From Ruthenibacterium sp. (lineage in GTDB: Bacteria; Bacillota; Clostridia; Oscillospirales; Ruminococcaceae): 41,456 nt of DNA. The notes below the pieces were generated by a model, which saw nothing but the letters and a program-made list of their open reading frames with translations, made no database searches and was not told the origin of the DNA. The stretch covers positions 1-41,456 of the forward strand of contig JAHHSL010000012.1 in the NCBI GenBank assembly GCA_020025235.1. Direction: 5' to 3'. Position numbers and translations under genes: made by a program. Of this stretch, positions 32,101 to 39,636 are shown piece after piece. Within the stretch, counting starts at the first letter, position 1, and every line of letters begins with the position of its first letter.

Positions 32101-32943
32101 TCAATCGGCGGGGTAGCCTTCTACGCTGATGCGCGTGACGCTGCCGCCGGAATATTCGCCCAGAAACCATTCCGAAAGCCGGGCGAAGCTGTCGGGGGTA
32201 TCGCTGACAAAATAGCGCGCCGCGCCGTCCGTGCCGCTGCGCAGAAGCCCGGCCTTTTCCAAAGCGGCTTTCGCGGCAAGCGCCGTGCAGCGCCCGGGGT
32301 CGATCAGCGTGACGCCGGGGCCCATGATCTGCGCGATGATCGGCGCGATCAGCGGGTAATGCGTGCAGCCGAGGATCAGCGTATCCACCTGTGCGGCCTG
32401 CACTTCCTTTAAATAATCCTGTGCCACAAGGCGCGTCACGGTGTTGTCCGCGCCGAAATAGCCGTTTTCGACAAGCGGCACGAACAGCGGGCACGCCGTG
32501 GCCGTGATCTCGGCGTCCGGCAGCAGGCTGCGGATGTGCGCGGCGTAGCTTTGGCTGCGGATCGTCGCCTGAGTGCCGATCACGCCGATGCGCCCCGTGC
32601 GGGTGGCGTCTGCGGCGGCGCGGGCGGCGCTTTCCACAACGCCGGTATAGGCGACGGGCAGCGCATCCGTATATTCGGCGGGCAGCGTGCTGCTTACCGT
32701 GCCGCAGGCCGCCATGATGAACTTGACCTTCTGTTCCAGCAGAAAGGCGATATCCTGCTTTGCGTAATGCACGATCGTATCCGTGCTGCGCGAACCGTAG
32801 GGCACGCGGCCGGTATCGCCGAAATAGACGATGTTTTCCCCGGGCAGGATGCGGCGCAGCTCGCGCACGGCCGTCAGCCCGCCCAGGCCGGAATCAAACA
32901 CGCCGATCGGTGCATCGGGCAAGGGGGTGAACCGTTCAGCCAT
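32101..32943 (-). CDS. murI: Glutamate racemase
   Basis: Converts L- to D-glutamate for peptidoglycan. It has 280 residues. The N-terminus has IGVFDSGLGGLTAVREL and VYFGDTGRVPYGSR. The two catalytic cysteines are in ACGTVSS (a common clostridial variant of ACNTAS) and LGCTHYPL. ATG at 32943 lies inside the last codons of ddl (8-nt overlap), which suggests coupled translation; the more distant GGAAAGG in ddl may help. Pairing of ddl and murI makes sense, since both supply D-amino acids for the stem peptide. Confidence 0.96.
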   Translation of the reverse strand: MAERFTPLPDAPIGVFDSGLGGLTAVRELRRILPGENIVYFGDTGRVPYGSRSTDTIVHYAKQDIAFLLEQKVKFIMAACGTVSSTLPAEYTDALPVAYTGVVESAARAAADATRTGRIGVIGTQATIRSQSYAAHIRSLLPDAEITATACPLFVPLVENGYFGADNTVTRLVAQDYLKEVQAAQVDTLILGCTHYPLIAPIIAQIMGPGVTLIDPGRCTALAAKAALEKAGLLRSGTDGAARYFVSDTPDSFARLSEWFLGEYSGGSVTRISVEGYPAD

Positions 32944-34015
32944 TTGCAGCGCCCGACCTTTCCAGCGCAAGCGAGATCAGGCTGTCCAGCAGTCCGGAAT
33001 AGGTTTCGCCGGCGGCGATCATCATTTTGGGGTACATGCTGATATCCGTAAAGCCCGGCAGGGTGTTGATCTCGTTGAGCAGTACGCGCCCGGTGCCGCG
33101 CTCGACAAAGAAATCGACGCGCGAAAGGCCGCGGCAGCACAGCGCGCGGTAGGCCTTCACGGCAAGCGTGCGCACCTCTTCCAGCTTTTCGGGGCACAGG
33201 TTCGCGGGGATCGCAACGCGGCTTGTGCCGGAAATATATTTATCATCGTAGGTGTAAAATTCGTCGGAGGCCAGGATCTCGCCGGGCAGCGTGCCGGTGA
33301 CGTCCTCGTTGCCGCGCACGGCACATTCGACCTCCTGCCCGTCGACAAAGCGCTCGAACAGCACGCGGGTGTCGTGCTGCAGGGCAAGCTGCACGGCCCT
33401 GCGCAGCTCTTCGGCGTTGTGTGCCTTCGAGATGCCCACCGAGGAGCCTGCGTTCGCGGGCTTTACAAAGATCGGAAAGCCCAGCTTTTCGATGACGCCT
33501 GCGGCGATGGAATCGAAATCGGGCATCTGCCATTTTTCCATGCAGTCCCATTCGCAGCGGGGGATGCCGGCGGCGTCCATAACGCGGTTTGCAATGATCT
33601 TGTCCATGCACACCGCACTGCCCAGAACGCCGCAGCCCACATACGGCAGACCGGCAAGCTCCAGAAGGCCCTGCACGGTGCCGTCTTCGCCGTTGCGCCC
33701 GTGCAGCACGGGGAACACGACGTCGACGGGGATGCTGCGGCAGCCGCCGTTTTCAAATACGACAAGGCCGTCCAGCCCGCTGCCGGGGCAGAAGGCGGCG
33801 GCAAGGTTATCGGGGTGCTGTTCCCATTCACCGGTGGGCATTGCCTGCAGCGGGCCGCGGTACAGATACCAGCGCCCCTGCCGGGTGATGCCGACGGGCA
33901 GCGCCTCATATTTTTCGGGATCAAGGTTGGAAAGAACGCTCACAGCGCTCTTGCGCGAGACTTCGTGCTCGCTGGATACGCCGCCGAACAGGACGGCAAC
34001 AGTCAGTTTTTTCAA
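32936..34015 (-). CDS. ddl: D-alanine--D-alanine ligase
   Basis: ATP-grasp ligase making the D-Ala-D-Ala dipeptide of peptidoglycan; 359 residues. The N-terminus reads LKKLTVAVLFGGVSSEHEVS, with HGRNGEDGTVQG and GVLGSAVCMDK next. The ATP-grasp core follows with FPIFVKPANAGSSVGISK, and LLNEINTLPGFT holds the metal ligands. The omega loop YTYDDKYISGTS with Lys-Tyr fits a dipeptide ligase rather than a Van-type depsipeptide ligase. The start is TTG at 34015, nine bases after AAAGGTG; an upstream in-frame GTG at 34027 overlaps the binding site. First gene of the ddl-murI-DUF1934-argS operon. Confidence 0.95.
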   Translation of the reverse strand: MKKLTVAVLFGGVSSEHEVSRKSAVSVLSNLDPEKYEALPVGITRQGRWYLYRGPLQAMPTGEWEQHPDNLAAAFCPGSGLDGLVVFENGGCRSIPVDVVFPVLHGRNGEDGTVQGLLELAGLPYVGCGVLGSAVCMDKIIANRVMDAAGIPRCEWDCMEKWQMPDFDSIAAGVIEKLGFPIFVKPANAGSSVGISKAHNAEELRRAVQLALQHDTRVLFERFVDGQEVECAVRGNEDVTGTLPGEILASDEFYTYDDKYISGTSRVAIPANLCPEKLEEVRTLAVKAYRALCCRGLSRVDFFVERGTGRVLLNEINTLPGFTDISMYPKMMIAAGETYSGLLDSLISLALERSGAANG

Positions 34016-34031
34016 AATACTACACACCTTT

Positions 34032-34052
34032 CATGCGGCAGGGCGCCGCATG
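34032..34052 (-). repeat. Hairpin in the ddl leader
   Basis: CATGCGGC, 5-nt loop, GCCGCATG, perfect 8-bp arms, ending about six bases before the ribosome binding site AAAGGTG. It may influence translation initiation at the TTG start. Confidence 0.5.
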
Positions 34053-34082
34053 CTATCACTATATGATATTATCGCAGCCTAT

Positions 34083-34111
34083 ATAATACCATATAACACC
34101 GGATTTTGAAA
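34083..34111 (-). promoter_or_regulatory. Putative promoter of the ddl operon
   Basis: On the minus strand -10 TATTAT (34083-34088), 17-nt spacer, weak -35 TTTCAA (34106-34111). The region is AT-rich and offers other -10-like hexamers, so the choice is uncertain. Confidence 0.4.
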
Positions 34112-34192
34112 GCAAAAAGGGCAAATTTTCCCGCACGGGGCACAACCGGCCGGAAAAAGCCGGAAAACCGGCGTGCAAAGCGAAAAAACTGC

Positions 34193-34222
34193 TTGACTTT
34201 GCCCTGTGCGCTGTGGTATTAT
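34193..34222 (+). promoter_or_regulatory. Promoter of the rpmG-secE-nusG operon
   Basis: -35 TTGACT (34193-34198), 18-nt spacer, -10 TATTAT (34217-34222). The transcript starts near 34229 and its first bases (CTCTT, then GCAGG) can pair with CCTGC and AAGAG just before the first ribosome binding site. Confidence 0.8.
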
Positions 34223-34315
34223 GGAAGCACCTCTTTTGCAGGTCTTTTTTTTGCGCGCATTTTTCGATGTGCCGCCTGCTGCAAGAGGGAGGCTATTTGA
34301 TGGAGGTGCCGAAAA

Positions 34316-34465
34316 ATGAGAGTGAAAATCACCCTTGCCTGCACAGAGTGCAAACAGCGCAACTACAACACGAAGAAAAACAAGAAAAACAGCCCCGACA
34401 GGCTCGAGATGAAGAAGTATTGCCGCTTCTGCAAAAAGCATACCGTTCACCGCGAGACGAAGTAA
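34316..34465 (+). CDS. rpmG: 50S ribosomal protein L33
   Basis: A 49-residue large-subunit protein starting MRVKITLACTECK. It has two zinc-binding pairs, CTEC (residues 9-12) and CRFC (about 36-39), so it is the C+ (zinc-containing) form; the tail HTVHRETK is the family ending. ATG at 34316 has GGAGGTG seven bases upstream. secE follows after 18 nt. Genes for L33 directly before secE are common in bacteria. Confidence 0.95.
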   Translation: MRVKITLACTECKQRNYNTKKNKKNSPDRLEMKKYCRFCKKHTVHRETK

Positions 34466-34483
34466 GAAAGGCGGACATGCAAC

Positions 34484-34732
34484 ATGGCTGATAATACCAA
34501 GAAGAAGTCCAAAGGCGGCTTTGTCGCCGGCGTGAAACGCTTCTTCGGAAGCATCGCTAAGTTCTTCCGCGATACCGTCAGCGAGATGAAGAAGGTTGTT
34601 TGGCCCTCGAAAAAGCAGGTCCGAAACAACACGATCATCGTAGCAGTCGTTACGATCGTGGCGGCGGTTGTGATCATGATTCTTGACGCTGTGTTCGGCT
34701 TCGGGCTGAATCTGCTGCTTCAGGGTCTGTAA
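34484..34732 (+). CDS. secE: Preprotein translocase subunit SecE
   Basis: The small subunit that clamps SecY in the translocon; 82 residues. A basic N-terminal stretch (about 1-25) leads to the conserved amphipathic part FFRDTVSEMKKVVWPSKKQV, which ends in the family signature W-P, followed by one membrane helix (about 49-75). The ATG follows AAAGG of the intergenic region. It lies between rpmG and nusG, the usual order. Confidence 0.95.
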   Translation: MADNTKKKSKGGFVAGVKRFFGSIAKFFRDTVSEMKKVVWPSKKQVRNNTIIVAVVTIVAAVVIMILDAVFGFGLNLLLQGL

Positions 34733-34771
34733 GCATCCGCACAACAGTAAGCAGAAAGCGGGGTTATGACA

Positions 34772-35302
34772 ATGGCAGAGGATCGGGATACCGAGGCACG
34801 CTGGTACGTCGTGCACACCTATTCCGGATACGAAAACAAGGTTCACCAGAATCTTGAAACGATTATCGAGAATCGGCGTTTGCAGGATCTGATCCAGGAG
34901 GTAATGGTCCCCGTGGAAACGGTGATCGAAACCAAAGACGGCAAGGAACGCGAAGTTGAGCATAAGCTCTTTCCGGGTTACGTGCTTGTCAAAATGGTGA
35001 TGACAGACGACAGCTGGTACATTGTGCGCAACACGCGCGGCGTAACGGGCTTTGTAGGCCCTTCGTCGAAGCCCATTCCCCTTTCCGATGAGGAAGTGGA
35101 AAAGCTTGGCGTAACGGCGCACAGCGCAGCTCTGGATTATGCCGTCGGCGATAATGTCCAGATTGTAAGCGGCCCGCTGGAAGGCTTTATCGGCATCGTG
35201 GAGGGCATCGACGCCGAAGCAAAAAAGGTAAACGTCAAAGTCTCGATGTTCGGCAGAGAAACGCCGGCAGAAGTGGATTTTGCACAGGTGAAACCCCTGT
35301 AA
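34772..35302 (+). CDS. nusG: Transcription termination/antitermination protein NusG
   Basis: A transcription elongation factor of 176 residues that binds RNA polymerase. The NGN domain (about 1-110) starts with ARWYVVHTYSGYENKV and includes FPGYVLVKM and VRNTRGVTGFVG; the KOW domain (about 122-176) has VQIVSGPLEGFIG. ATG at 34772 is better spaced from GCGGGG than the in-frame ATG two codons earlier (34766), but either is possible. Confidence 0.96.
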   Translation: MAEDRDTEARWYVVHTYSGYENKVHQNLETIIENRRLQDLIQEVMVPVETVIETKDGKEREVEHKLFPGYVLVKMVMTDDSWYIVRNTRGVTGFVGPSSKPIPLSDEEVEKLGVTAHSAALDYAVGDNVQIVSGPLEGFIGIVEGIDAEAKKVNVKVSMFGRETPAEVDFAQVKPL

Positions 35303-35309
35303 TGCCCCC

Positions 35310-35440
35310 GCAGGCAGTTTGCCTGCAAGAACATTTATTTCCGATAAGAACCGTACGCAAACGGCGCACAGTTTCTTATAGAGCGTGCGAAGGGTATCGC
35401 ACGTTCGTGGGAGGGCTTCGGCACCCTGCCGCTGCCCGCA
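35310..35440 (+). promoter_or_regulatory. Structured leader between nusG and rplK
   Basis: Three or four stems in a row: GCAGGCA/TGCCTGC (35310-35326), ATAAGAA with TTCTTAT enclosing CCGT/ACGG (35344-35379), GTGCGA/TCGCAC (35385-35402), and AGGG/CCCT around CTTCGGCA. None has a T tract, so they are not terminators. The position before rplK-rplA fits autogenous control by L1 or an RNA-processing site; which one is not known. Confidence 0.45.
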
Positions 35441-35469
35441 ACTAACCACAATTTTTGGAGGTGCACAAA

Positions 35470-35895
35470 ATGGCTCAGAAAGTAACGGGGTATATTAAAC
35501 TCCAGATTCCGGCCGGCAAAGCGACCCCGGCTCCCCCTGTTGGTCCGGCGCTTGGCCAGCACGGCGTGAACATCATGGCGTTCACAAAGGAATTCAACGA
35601 GCGTACACAGAAGGATATCGGTTATCTGATTCCTGTCGTCATTACGGTCTACGCGGATCGTTCCTTCAGCTTCATCACAAAGACGCCCCCCGCAGCTGTT
35701 CTTATCAAGAAGGCTGTCGGAGTGGAGAGCGGCTCCGGCGTTCCCAACAAGACAAAGGTTGCGTCTATCACCAGAAAGCAGCTGGAAGAGATCGCCACCA
35801 CCAAGATGCCCGACCTGAACGCTGCAAATCTGGACACGGCTGTCAGCATGATCGCCGGTACCTGCCGCAGCATGGGCGTCACGGTCACCGACTGA
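35470..35895 (+). CDS. rplK: 50S ribosomal protein L11
   Basis: A 141-residue protein of the GTPase-associated centre, binding 23S rRNA with L10. It starts MAQKVTGYIKLQIPAGKA, followed by PAPPVGPALGQHGVNIM (proline-rich hinge region), and ends with MIAGTCRSMGV. ATG at 35470 has GGAGGTG with a suitable spacer. Followed by rplA after 66 nt. Confidence 0.97.
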   Translation: MAQKVTGYIKLQIPAGKATPAPPVGPALGQHGVNIMAFTKEFNERTQKDIGYLIPVVITVYADRSFSFITKTPPAAVLIKKAVGVESGSGVPNKTKVASITRKQLEEIATTKMPDLNAANLDTAVSMIAGTCRSMGVTVTD

Positions 35896-35961
35896 GACTG
35901 TCCGCATAACGACCTTACCAAATAGTGGGAGGATCATTCCGTATTACCACAGGAGGATACT

Positions 35962-36657
35962 ATGAATCACGGTAAACATTATGTCGACAGCAAAAAGCTT
36001 GTCGACCGCACAAAGCTGTATGACAGCGTAGAAGCTCTGGAACTGTGCTGCCAGACCGCAAAGGCAAAGTTCGACGAAACCGTTGAACTGCATGTCCGTC
36101 TGGGCGTTGACAGCCGTCACGCAGACCAGCAGGTCCGCGGTGCAGTTGTTCTGCCCCACGGCACCGGCAAGAACGTCCGCGTTGTTGCTATCGCCAAGGG
36201 CGATGCCGCAAAGGCTGCACAGGCTGCAGGCGCAATGATGGTCGGCGATATGGATATCGTCGAAAAGATCCAGAAAGAGGGCTTCGTTGATTTCGACGTT
36301 CTCGTTACGACCCCGGATATGATGGGCCTTGTCGGCCGTCTGGGTAAAATCCTTGGACCGCGCGGCCTGATGCCGAACCCCAAGGCAGGTACGGTTACCC
36401 CCGATGTGGGCCGTGCTGTTACCGAGGCTATGGCAGGTAAGATCGAGTATCGTCTCGACAAAGCAAACATCATTCATGTTCCCGTCGGCAAGGTTTCCTT
36501 CGGCGCAGAAAAGCTGAACGAAAACCTGCAGGTCGTCATGAATGCTATCGTAAAGGCAAAGCCGGCTGCTGCAAAGGGTCAGTACATCCGCAGCGTAACC
36601 GTTGCTTCTACGATGGGCCCGGGCGTCAAGCTCAACGGCGGCAAATTCGGCGCATAA
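35962..36657 (+). CDS. rplA: 50S ribosomal protein L1
   Basis: The 231-residue L1 stalk protein, which often also represses its own operon by binding mRNA. Signatures are GTGKNVRVVAIAKGD, LGKILGPRGLMPNPKAGTV and the end TMGPGVKLN. The ATG follows AGGAGG. Usual order rplK-rplA. Confidence 0.97.
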   Translation: MNHGKHYVDSKKLVDRTKLYDSVEALELCCQTAKAKFDETVELHVRLGVDSRHADQQVRGAVVLPHGTGKNVRVVAIAKGDAAKAAQAAGAMMVGDMDIVEKIQKEGFVDFDVLVTTPDMMGLVGRLGKILGPRGLMPNPKAGTVTPDVGRAVTEAMAGKIEYRLDKANIIHVPVGKVSFGAEKLNENLQVVMNAIVKAKPAAAKGQYIRSVTVASTMGPGVKLNGGKFGA

Positions 36658-36691
36658 AGCCTTTGCAATTTGCCCGGCAGGGCGCATAACG

Positions 36692-36740
36692 GCGGCACAC
36701 CCCTGTGTGTGCCGCAAGTTTCCCCGAAAAAAGGGGAAAC
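36692..36740 (+). terminator. Two tandem hairpins after rplA
   Basis: GCGGCACAC/GTGTGTGCCGC (36692-36715) and GTTTCCCC/GGGGAAAC (36718-36740). Neither has a clear T tract, so termination is probably partial and some readthrough into rplJ is likely. Confidence 0.45.
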
Positions 36741-36753
36741 GGCACAAAAGCTC

Positions 36754-36782
36754 TTGACGAGCGGGATTTTTTGTGCTATAAT
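36754..36782 (+). promoter_or_regulatory. Sigma-A promoter of rplJ-rplL
   Basis: -35 TTGACG (36754-36759), 17-nt spacer, perfect -10 TATAAT (36777-36782). Confidence 0.92.
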
Positions 36783-36789
36783 AACAAAG

Positions 36790-36867
36790 CTGTTTTAAAG
36801 ACAGCAGGTGTTGATGCATAAAGGGTTTCGACCCACCTGCCGAGAAACGCGAAAAAGATTTGTATTT
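36790..36867 (+). ncRNA. Ribosomal protein L10 leader
   Basis: The mRNA site where the L10-(L12)4 complex binds to repress rplJ. GCAGGTG (36804-36810) pairs with CACCTGC (36834-36840), enclosing GGGT-ttcg-ACCC, followed by the conserved CTGCCGAGAAACG (kink-turn part). It lies between the rplJ promoter and the attenuator terminator, as in B. subtilis. Confidence 0.85.
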
Positions 36868-36871
36868 TTCT

Positions 36872-36903
36872 GCCTCTTTCTCGCACGGGAAAGAGGCTTT
36901 TTT
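36872..36903 (+). terminator. Attenuator terminator of the L10 leader
   Basis: GCCTCTTTC, 8-nt loop, GAAAGAGGC, then T6, 38 nt before the rplJ start. Ends transcription when L10 complex is in excess. Confidence 0.9.
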
Positions 36904-36940
36904 GTATCTCGTAGGTAGAATTGAAACGAGGTGAAACGAA

Positions 36941-37450
36941 TTGCCCAGTGAGAAAATTTTGAGCGAAAAGCAGGCGTACGTTGCTGCTCTGCGTGAAAAG
37001 ATGATGAACTCTGTTGCCGGCGTTGTTGTCGAATACAAAGGCATCACCGTGCAGGACGACACGAAGCTGCGCGCTGAACTGCGCGAAGCAGGCGTTGAGT
37101 ATGCTGTTGTAAAGAACACCATGCTGCGTCTCGCCATTAAGGATTCCGACCTCGCAAACATGGCGGACGCCCTGAAGGGTTCCACCGCTATTGCGATCTC
37201 CAAGGAAGACCCGATTGCTGCTGCCCGCATCCTGAACAAGTTTGCAGAAGGCTCCAAGAACGGTTTTGCCCTGAAGGCCGGTTATATGGACGGCAAGGTC
37301 ATGAGCGTTGACGAAGTGAACGCTATTGCTAAGCTGCCCGACTACAAAGGCATGCTCTCCATGTTCGCAGGTGCTCTTACCGGCACTCTCAGCGGTCTGG
37401 CTGTTGCTATGCAGGCTTATGCTGATAAGCAGGAGGAGCCCGCTGCATAA
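36941..37450 (+). CDS. rplJ: 50S ribosomal protein L10
   Basis: A 169-residue stalk base protein that carries L7/L12 dimers on its C-terminal helix. Segments: VVVEYKGITVQDDTKLR, YAVVKNTMLRLAI, and the C-terminal helix around AGALTGTLSGLAVAMQAY. The start is TTG (36941), seven bases after GAGGTG. Regulated by its own leader (36790-36903). rplL follows after 59 nt. Confidence 0.96.
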   Translation: MPSEKILSEKQAYVAALREKMMNSVAGVVVEYKGITVQDDTKLRAELREAGVEYAVVKNTMLRLAIKDSDLANMADALKGSTAIAISKEDPIAAARILNKFAEGSKNGFALKAGYMDGKVMSVDEVNAIAKLPDYKGMLSMFAGALTGTLSGLAVAMQAYADKQEEPAA

Positions 37451-37509
37451 GCGTGTTCCCGCATAAAAGTTTAAAACTACAAATCATAATTTAAATTGGA
37501 GGTATTACC

Positions 37510-37878
37510 ATGGCTTCTGAGAAAATCACTGCCATTATCGACTCTATCAAAGAGCTGTCCATCCTTGAGCTGAAAGAACTCATCGACACCTATTGCGAAG
37601 AATTCGGCGTTTCCGCTGTTGCTGCTGCTGCTCCCGCTGCATCTGCTGCTCCGGCTGCTGAAGAAAAGACCGAGTTCGACGTCATCCTGGCTGATGTCGG
37701 CGATCAGAAGATGGCTGTTATCAAGACCGTTAAGGAAGTTACCGGTCTGGGCCTGAAGGAAGCAAAGGCTATCGTTGACGGCGCTCCCAAGACCCTGAAG
37801 GAAGCAGTTGCTAAGGACGCAGCTGAAGACATGAAGAAGAAGCTGGAAGAAGTCGGCGCAAAGATCGAACTGAAATAA
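37510..37878 (+). CDS. rplL: 50S ribosomal protein L7/L12
   Basis: A 122-residue acidic stalk protein that recruits translational GTPases. The N-terminal dimerisation part (1-33) is followed by an alanine-rich hinge (about 36-52) and the C-terminal domain with KTEFDVILADVGDQK, KTVKEVTGLGLKEAKAIV and the end GAKIELK. ATG follows GGAGG. Very regular codon use, as expected for a highly expressed gene. Unusually, a terminator and an unrelated gene follow rather than rpoB. Confidence 0.97.
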   Translation: MASEKITAIIDSIKELSILELKELIDTYCEEFGVSAVAAAAPAASAAPAAEEKTEFDVILADVGDQKMAVIKTVKEVTGLGLKEAKAIVDGAPKTLKEAVAKDAAEDMKKKLEEVGAKIELK

Positions 37879-37892
37879 GTTTGTTTTTTGTA

Positions 37893-37925
37893 AGGCCCTG
37901 TCCCGTTTGGGACGGGGCCTTTTCT
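37893..37925 (+). terminator. Intrinsic terminator of rplJ-rplL
   Basis: AGGCCC-t-GTCCC, short loop, GGGAC-g-GGGCCT, then TTTTCTTT, directly after rplL. Confidence 0.92.
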
Positions 37926-38039
37926 TTACCTTTTTGAAGCCTCGAAGCGCGCGGCTTCTGCTGCATTATATGCGCGATATGCGTTTGGCGCGGCAGCACA
38001 GAGCCGGAGCACAAAACAGTGAAAAAGGGAGGAGCACAA

Positions 38040-38528
38040 ATGCGCAGAAAAAATCGTGAAGTTGTGAAAACAGAAGAAATATTTGATATCCTTTTGCGAT
38101 GTGATACGATCCGTGTGTGTATGCAGGGGGAGGAGTATCCTTATGCAGTGCCTGTTTCGTTCGGTGCAGAGCGGAAAGACGAAAGCATCACAGTCTATTT
38201 CCACTGCGCAAAACAGGGCATGAAAGTGGAGATGCTCAAAAATGCTCCAAACGTATGCATAGAAGGGGACATCTTTTATAAAACAGAGACGACCGACTAC
38301 GGGATCACGGCGCGATATGAAAGCGTCATCGGGTTCGGAACGTGCGAATGGGTGCAGCAGCCGGAGGAGATCAGAAAAGCACTCTGCCTGCTGACAGAGC
38401 ATTACGGATATCGTGATTATCCGATCGAAAAATGCGCTGCATCGGATCATTTGCTTGTGGGAAAATGCGTTTTGAAACAAGTCACAGGCAAAAGAAATCT
38501 GCCGCAGTCAAAAGATGTCAACAATTAA
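38040..38528 (+). CDS. Pyridoxamine 5'-phosphate oxidase-like flavin protein (Nim-like)
   Basis: A 162-residue protein with the split-barrel FMN-binding fold of the pyridoxamine phosphate oxidase superfamily, in the group that includes nitroimidazole-resistance (Nim) proteins. Starting MRRKNREVVKTEEI, it contains TIRVCMQGEEYPYAVPV, then ITVYFHCAKQGMKVEMLK and VCIEGDIFY, and near the end the Nim-like HYGYRDYPIE. The true reaction is unknown. ATG at 38040 has GGGAGGAG six to seven bases upstream; a GTG at 38019 in frame is less likely. It is visibly AT-richer with different codon choice than the ribosomal genes before it, so it may have a separate history. Its own terminator follows. Confidence 0.88.
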   Translation: MRRKNREVVKTEEIFDILLRCDTIRVCMQGEEYPYAVPVSFGAERKDESITVYFHCAKQGMKVEMLKNAPNVCIEGDIFYKTETTDYGITARYESVIGFGTCEWVQQPEEIRKALCLLTEHYGYRDYPIEKCAASDHLLVGKCVLKQVTGKRNLPQSKDVNN

Positions 38529-38539
38529 AAATATGAAGC

Positions 38540-38583
38540 AAAACAGCCCGATTTCTCCATACCGGAGAGATCGGGCTGTTTTA
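38540..38583. terminator. Bidirectional intrinsic terminator
   Basis: AAAACAGCCCGAT-t-TCTCC, 5-nt loop, GGAGAG-ATCGGGCTGTTTT. Serves the flavin protein gene (+) and the convergent fructokinase operon (-). Confidence 0.9.
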
Positions 38584-38660
38584 TAGCTTGACTTTTTTGA
38601 TCCTGACAAAGCAAACCTGTTCAAAAGGCGGCTTGGCATCCGTCAAAGCACGAACGGTTT

Positions 38661-39614
38661 TCAGTGCAGCAGAGCGTTGATCTCCGCAAGCTGCGGTACG
38701 CTTGCAATGCCGCCGGGGCGGGATGCGGAAAGCGTCGCTGCCGTGCACGCAAAGGTCGTGATCTGTTCCAGCTCTGCCTGTGAAAGCGCCTGCGGCTGTT
38801 TGCCTGAACGCAGGATGCCGTACACGGCACTGCCGCCGAAGATGTCTCCCGCACCTGTCGTATCCACAATGCGGATGCCTTTCGGGGTATCTGCATGACC
38901 TTCTGCAATGCGGTTTTTGAAAAAGCAGCCGTCCGCGCCGCAGGTGACGAACACAAGCTTTGTGCCGAAGGTTTTGAGGATGTGCTCTGCGCCTTCGCGT
39001 GCGCCGAGCCCGAACAGAAATTCCACTTCCTCGTCGCTGATCTTGACGACGTCCGCCTGTGCCAGACCCCACAGAAGCTGTTTTTTCGCTTCGGCAAGAT
39101 CGTTCCACAAGGGGCGGCGCAGATTGGGGTCATAGGTGATCAGCAGCCCCTTGCTTTTGGCATAGGCAGCCGCTTTCTGCGTGGCGGTGCGCGCAGGCTC
39201 ATCCGTCAGGGAAAGCGAACCGAAATGAAACACCTTCGCTTCGTCGATCAGCGAAAGATCCAGTTCTTCAAACGAAAGGCGCGTGTCGGCGCCGGGCTTG
39301 CGCGAAAAGGAAAATTCGCGGTTGCCGGTTTCGTCCAGTGTCACAAAGGCAAGCGTGGTGAAAACGGAATCATCCGCAATAAGCCCGCGCGTGCCGATCC
39401 CGGCGTTGGCAAGGGTCGCAGTCAGTATCCGCCCGAAAGCATCGGTGCCCACCTTGCCCAGAAGCGCCGTCTTTGCGCCGAAACGGGCAAGTGCGGCAAG
39501 GAAATTCGCGGGCGCGCCGCCGGGATGCGCCTGCATGGCAGGATAGCCGTCGGCGTCCTGTCCCGTGCAGGTAAAATCGATCAGAAGTTCGCCCAAAGCA
39601 ACAACATCAAGCAT
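38661..39614 (-). CDS. PfkB-family carbohydrate kinase, probably fructokinase
   Basis: A 317-residue sugar kinase of the PfkB/ribokinase family, cytoplasmic, phosphorylating a hexose with ATP. The N-terminus MLDVVALGELLIDF and the first PfkB signature HPGGAPANFLAALARFGAKT fit the fructokinase group. Next come LITYDPNLRRPLW and the second signature DTTGAGDIFGGSAVYG, which includes the catalytic Asp of GAGD. ATG at 39614 follows GGGG. It is the second gene after D-lyxose isomerase (22-nt gap), so fructose made from mannose, or xylulose made from lyxose, may be the substrate. Confidence 0.92.
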   Translation of the reverse strand: MLDVVALGELLIDFTCTGQDADGYPAMQAHPGGAPANFLAALARFGAKTALLGKVGTDAFGRILTATLANAGIGTRGLIADDSVFTTLAFVTLDETGNREFSFSRKPGADTRLSFEELDLSLIDEAKVFHFGSLSLTDEPARTATQKAAAYAKSKGLLITYDPNLRRPLWNDLAEAKKQLLWGLAQADVVKISDEEVEFLFGLGAREGAEHILKTFGTKLVFVTCGADGCFFKNRIAEGHADTPKGIRIVDTTGAGDIFGGSAVYGILRSGKQPQALSQAELEQITTFACTAATLSASRPGGIASVPQLAEINALLH

Positions 39615-39636
39615 ATTTGTCCCCTCGTTTCAGCAG

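Noticed and set aside
31640..32494. A 284-codon frame extending the DUF1934 protein upstream
   Set aside because: The extra part lies over murI in another frame, is rich in Arg and His, and has no homology; a ribosome binding site marks the start at 32065.
32101..32943. Glutamate racemase with ACGTVSS instead of ACNTAS as a possible inactive enzyme
   Set aside because: The catalytic cysteine is kept and this variant is common in clostridial MurI; nothing suggests loss of function.
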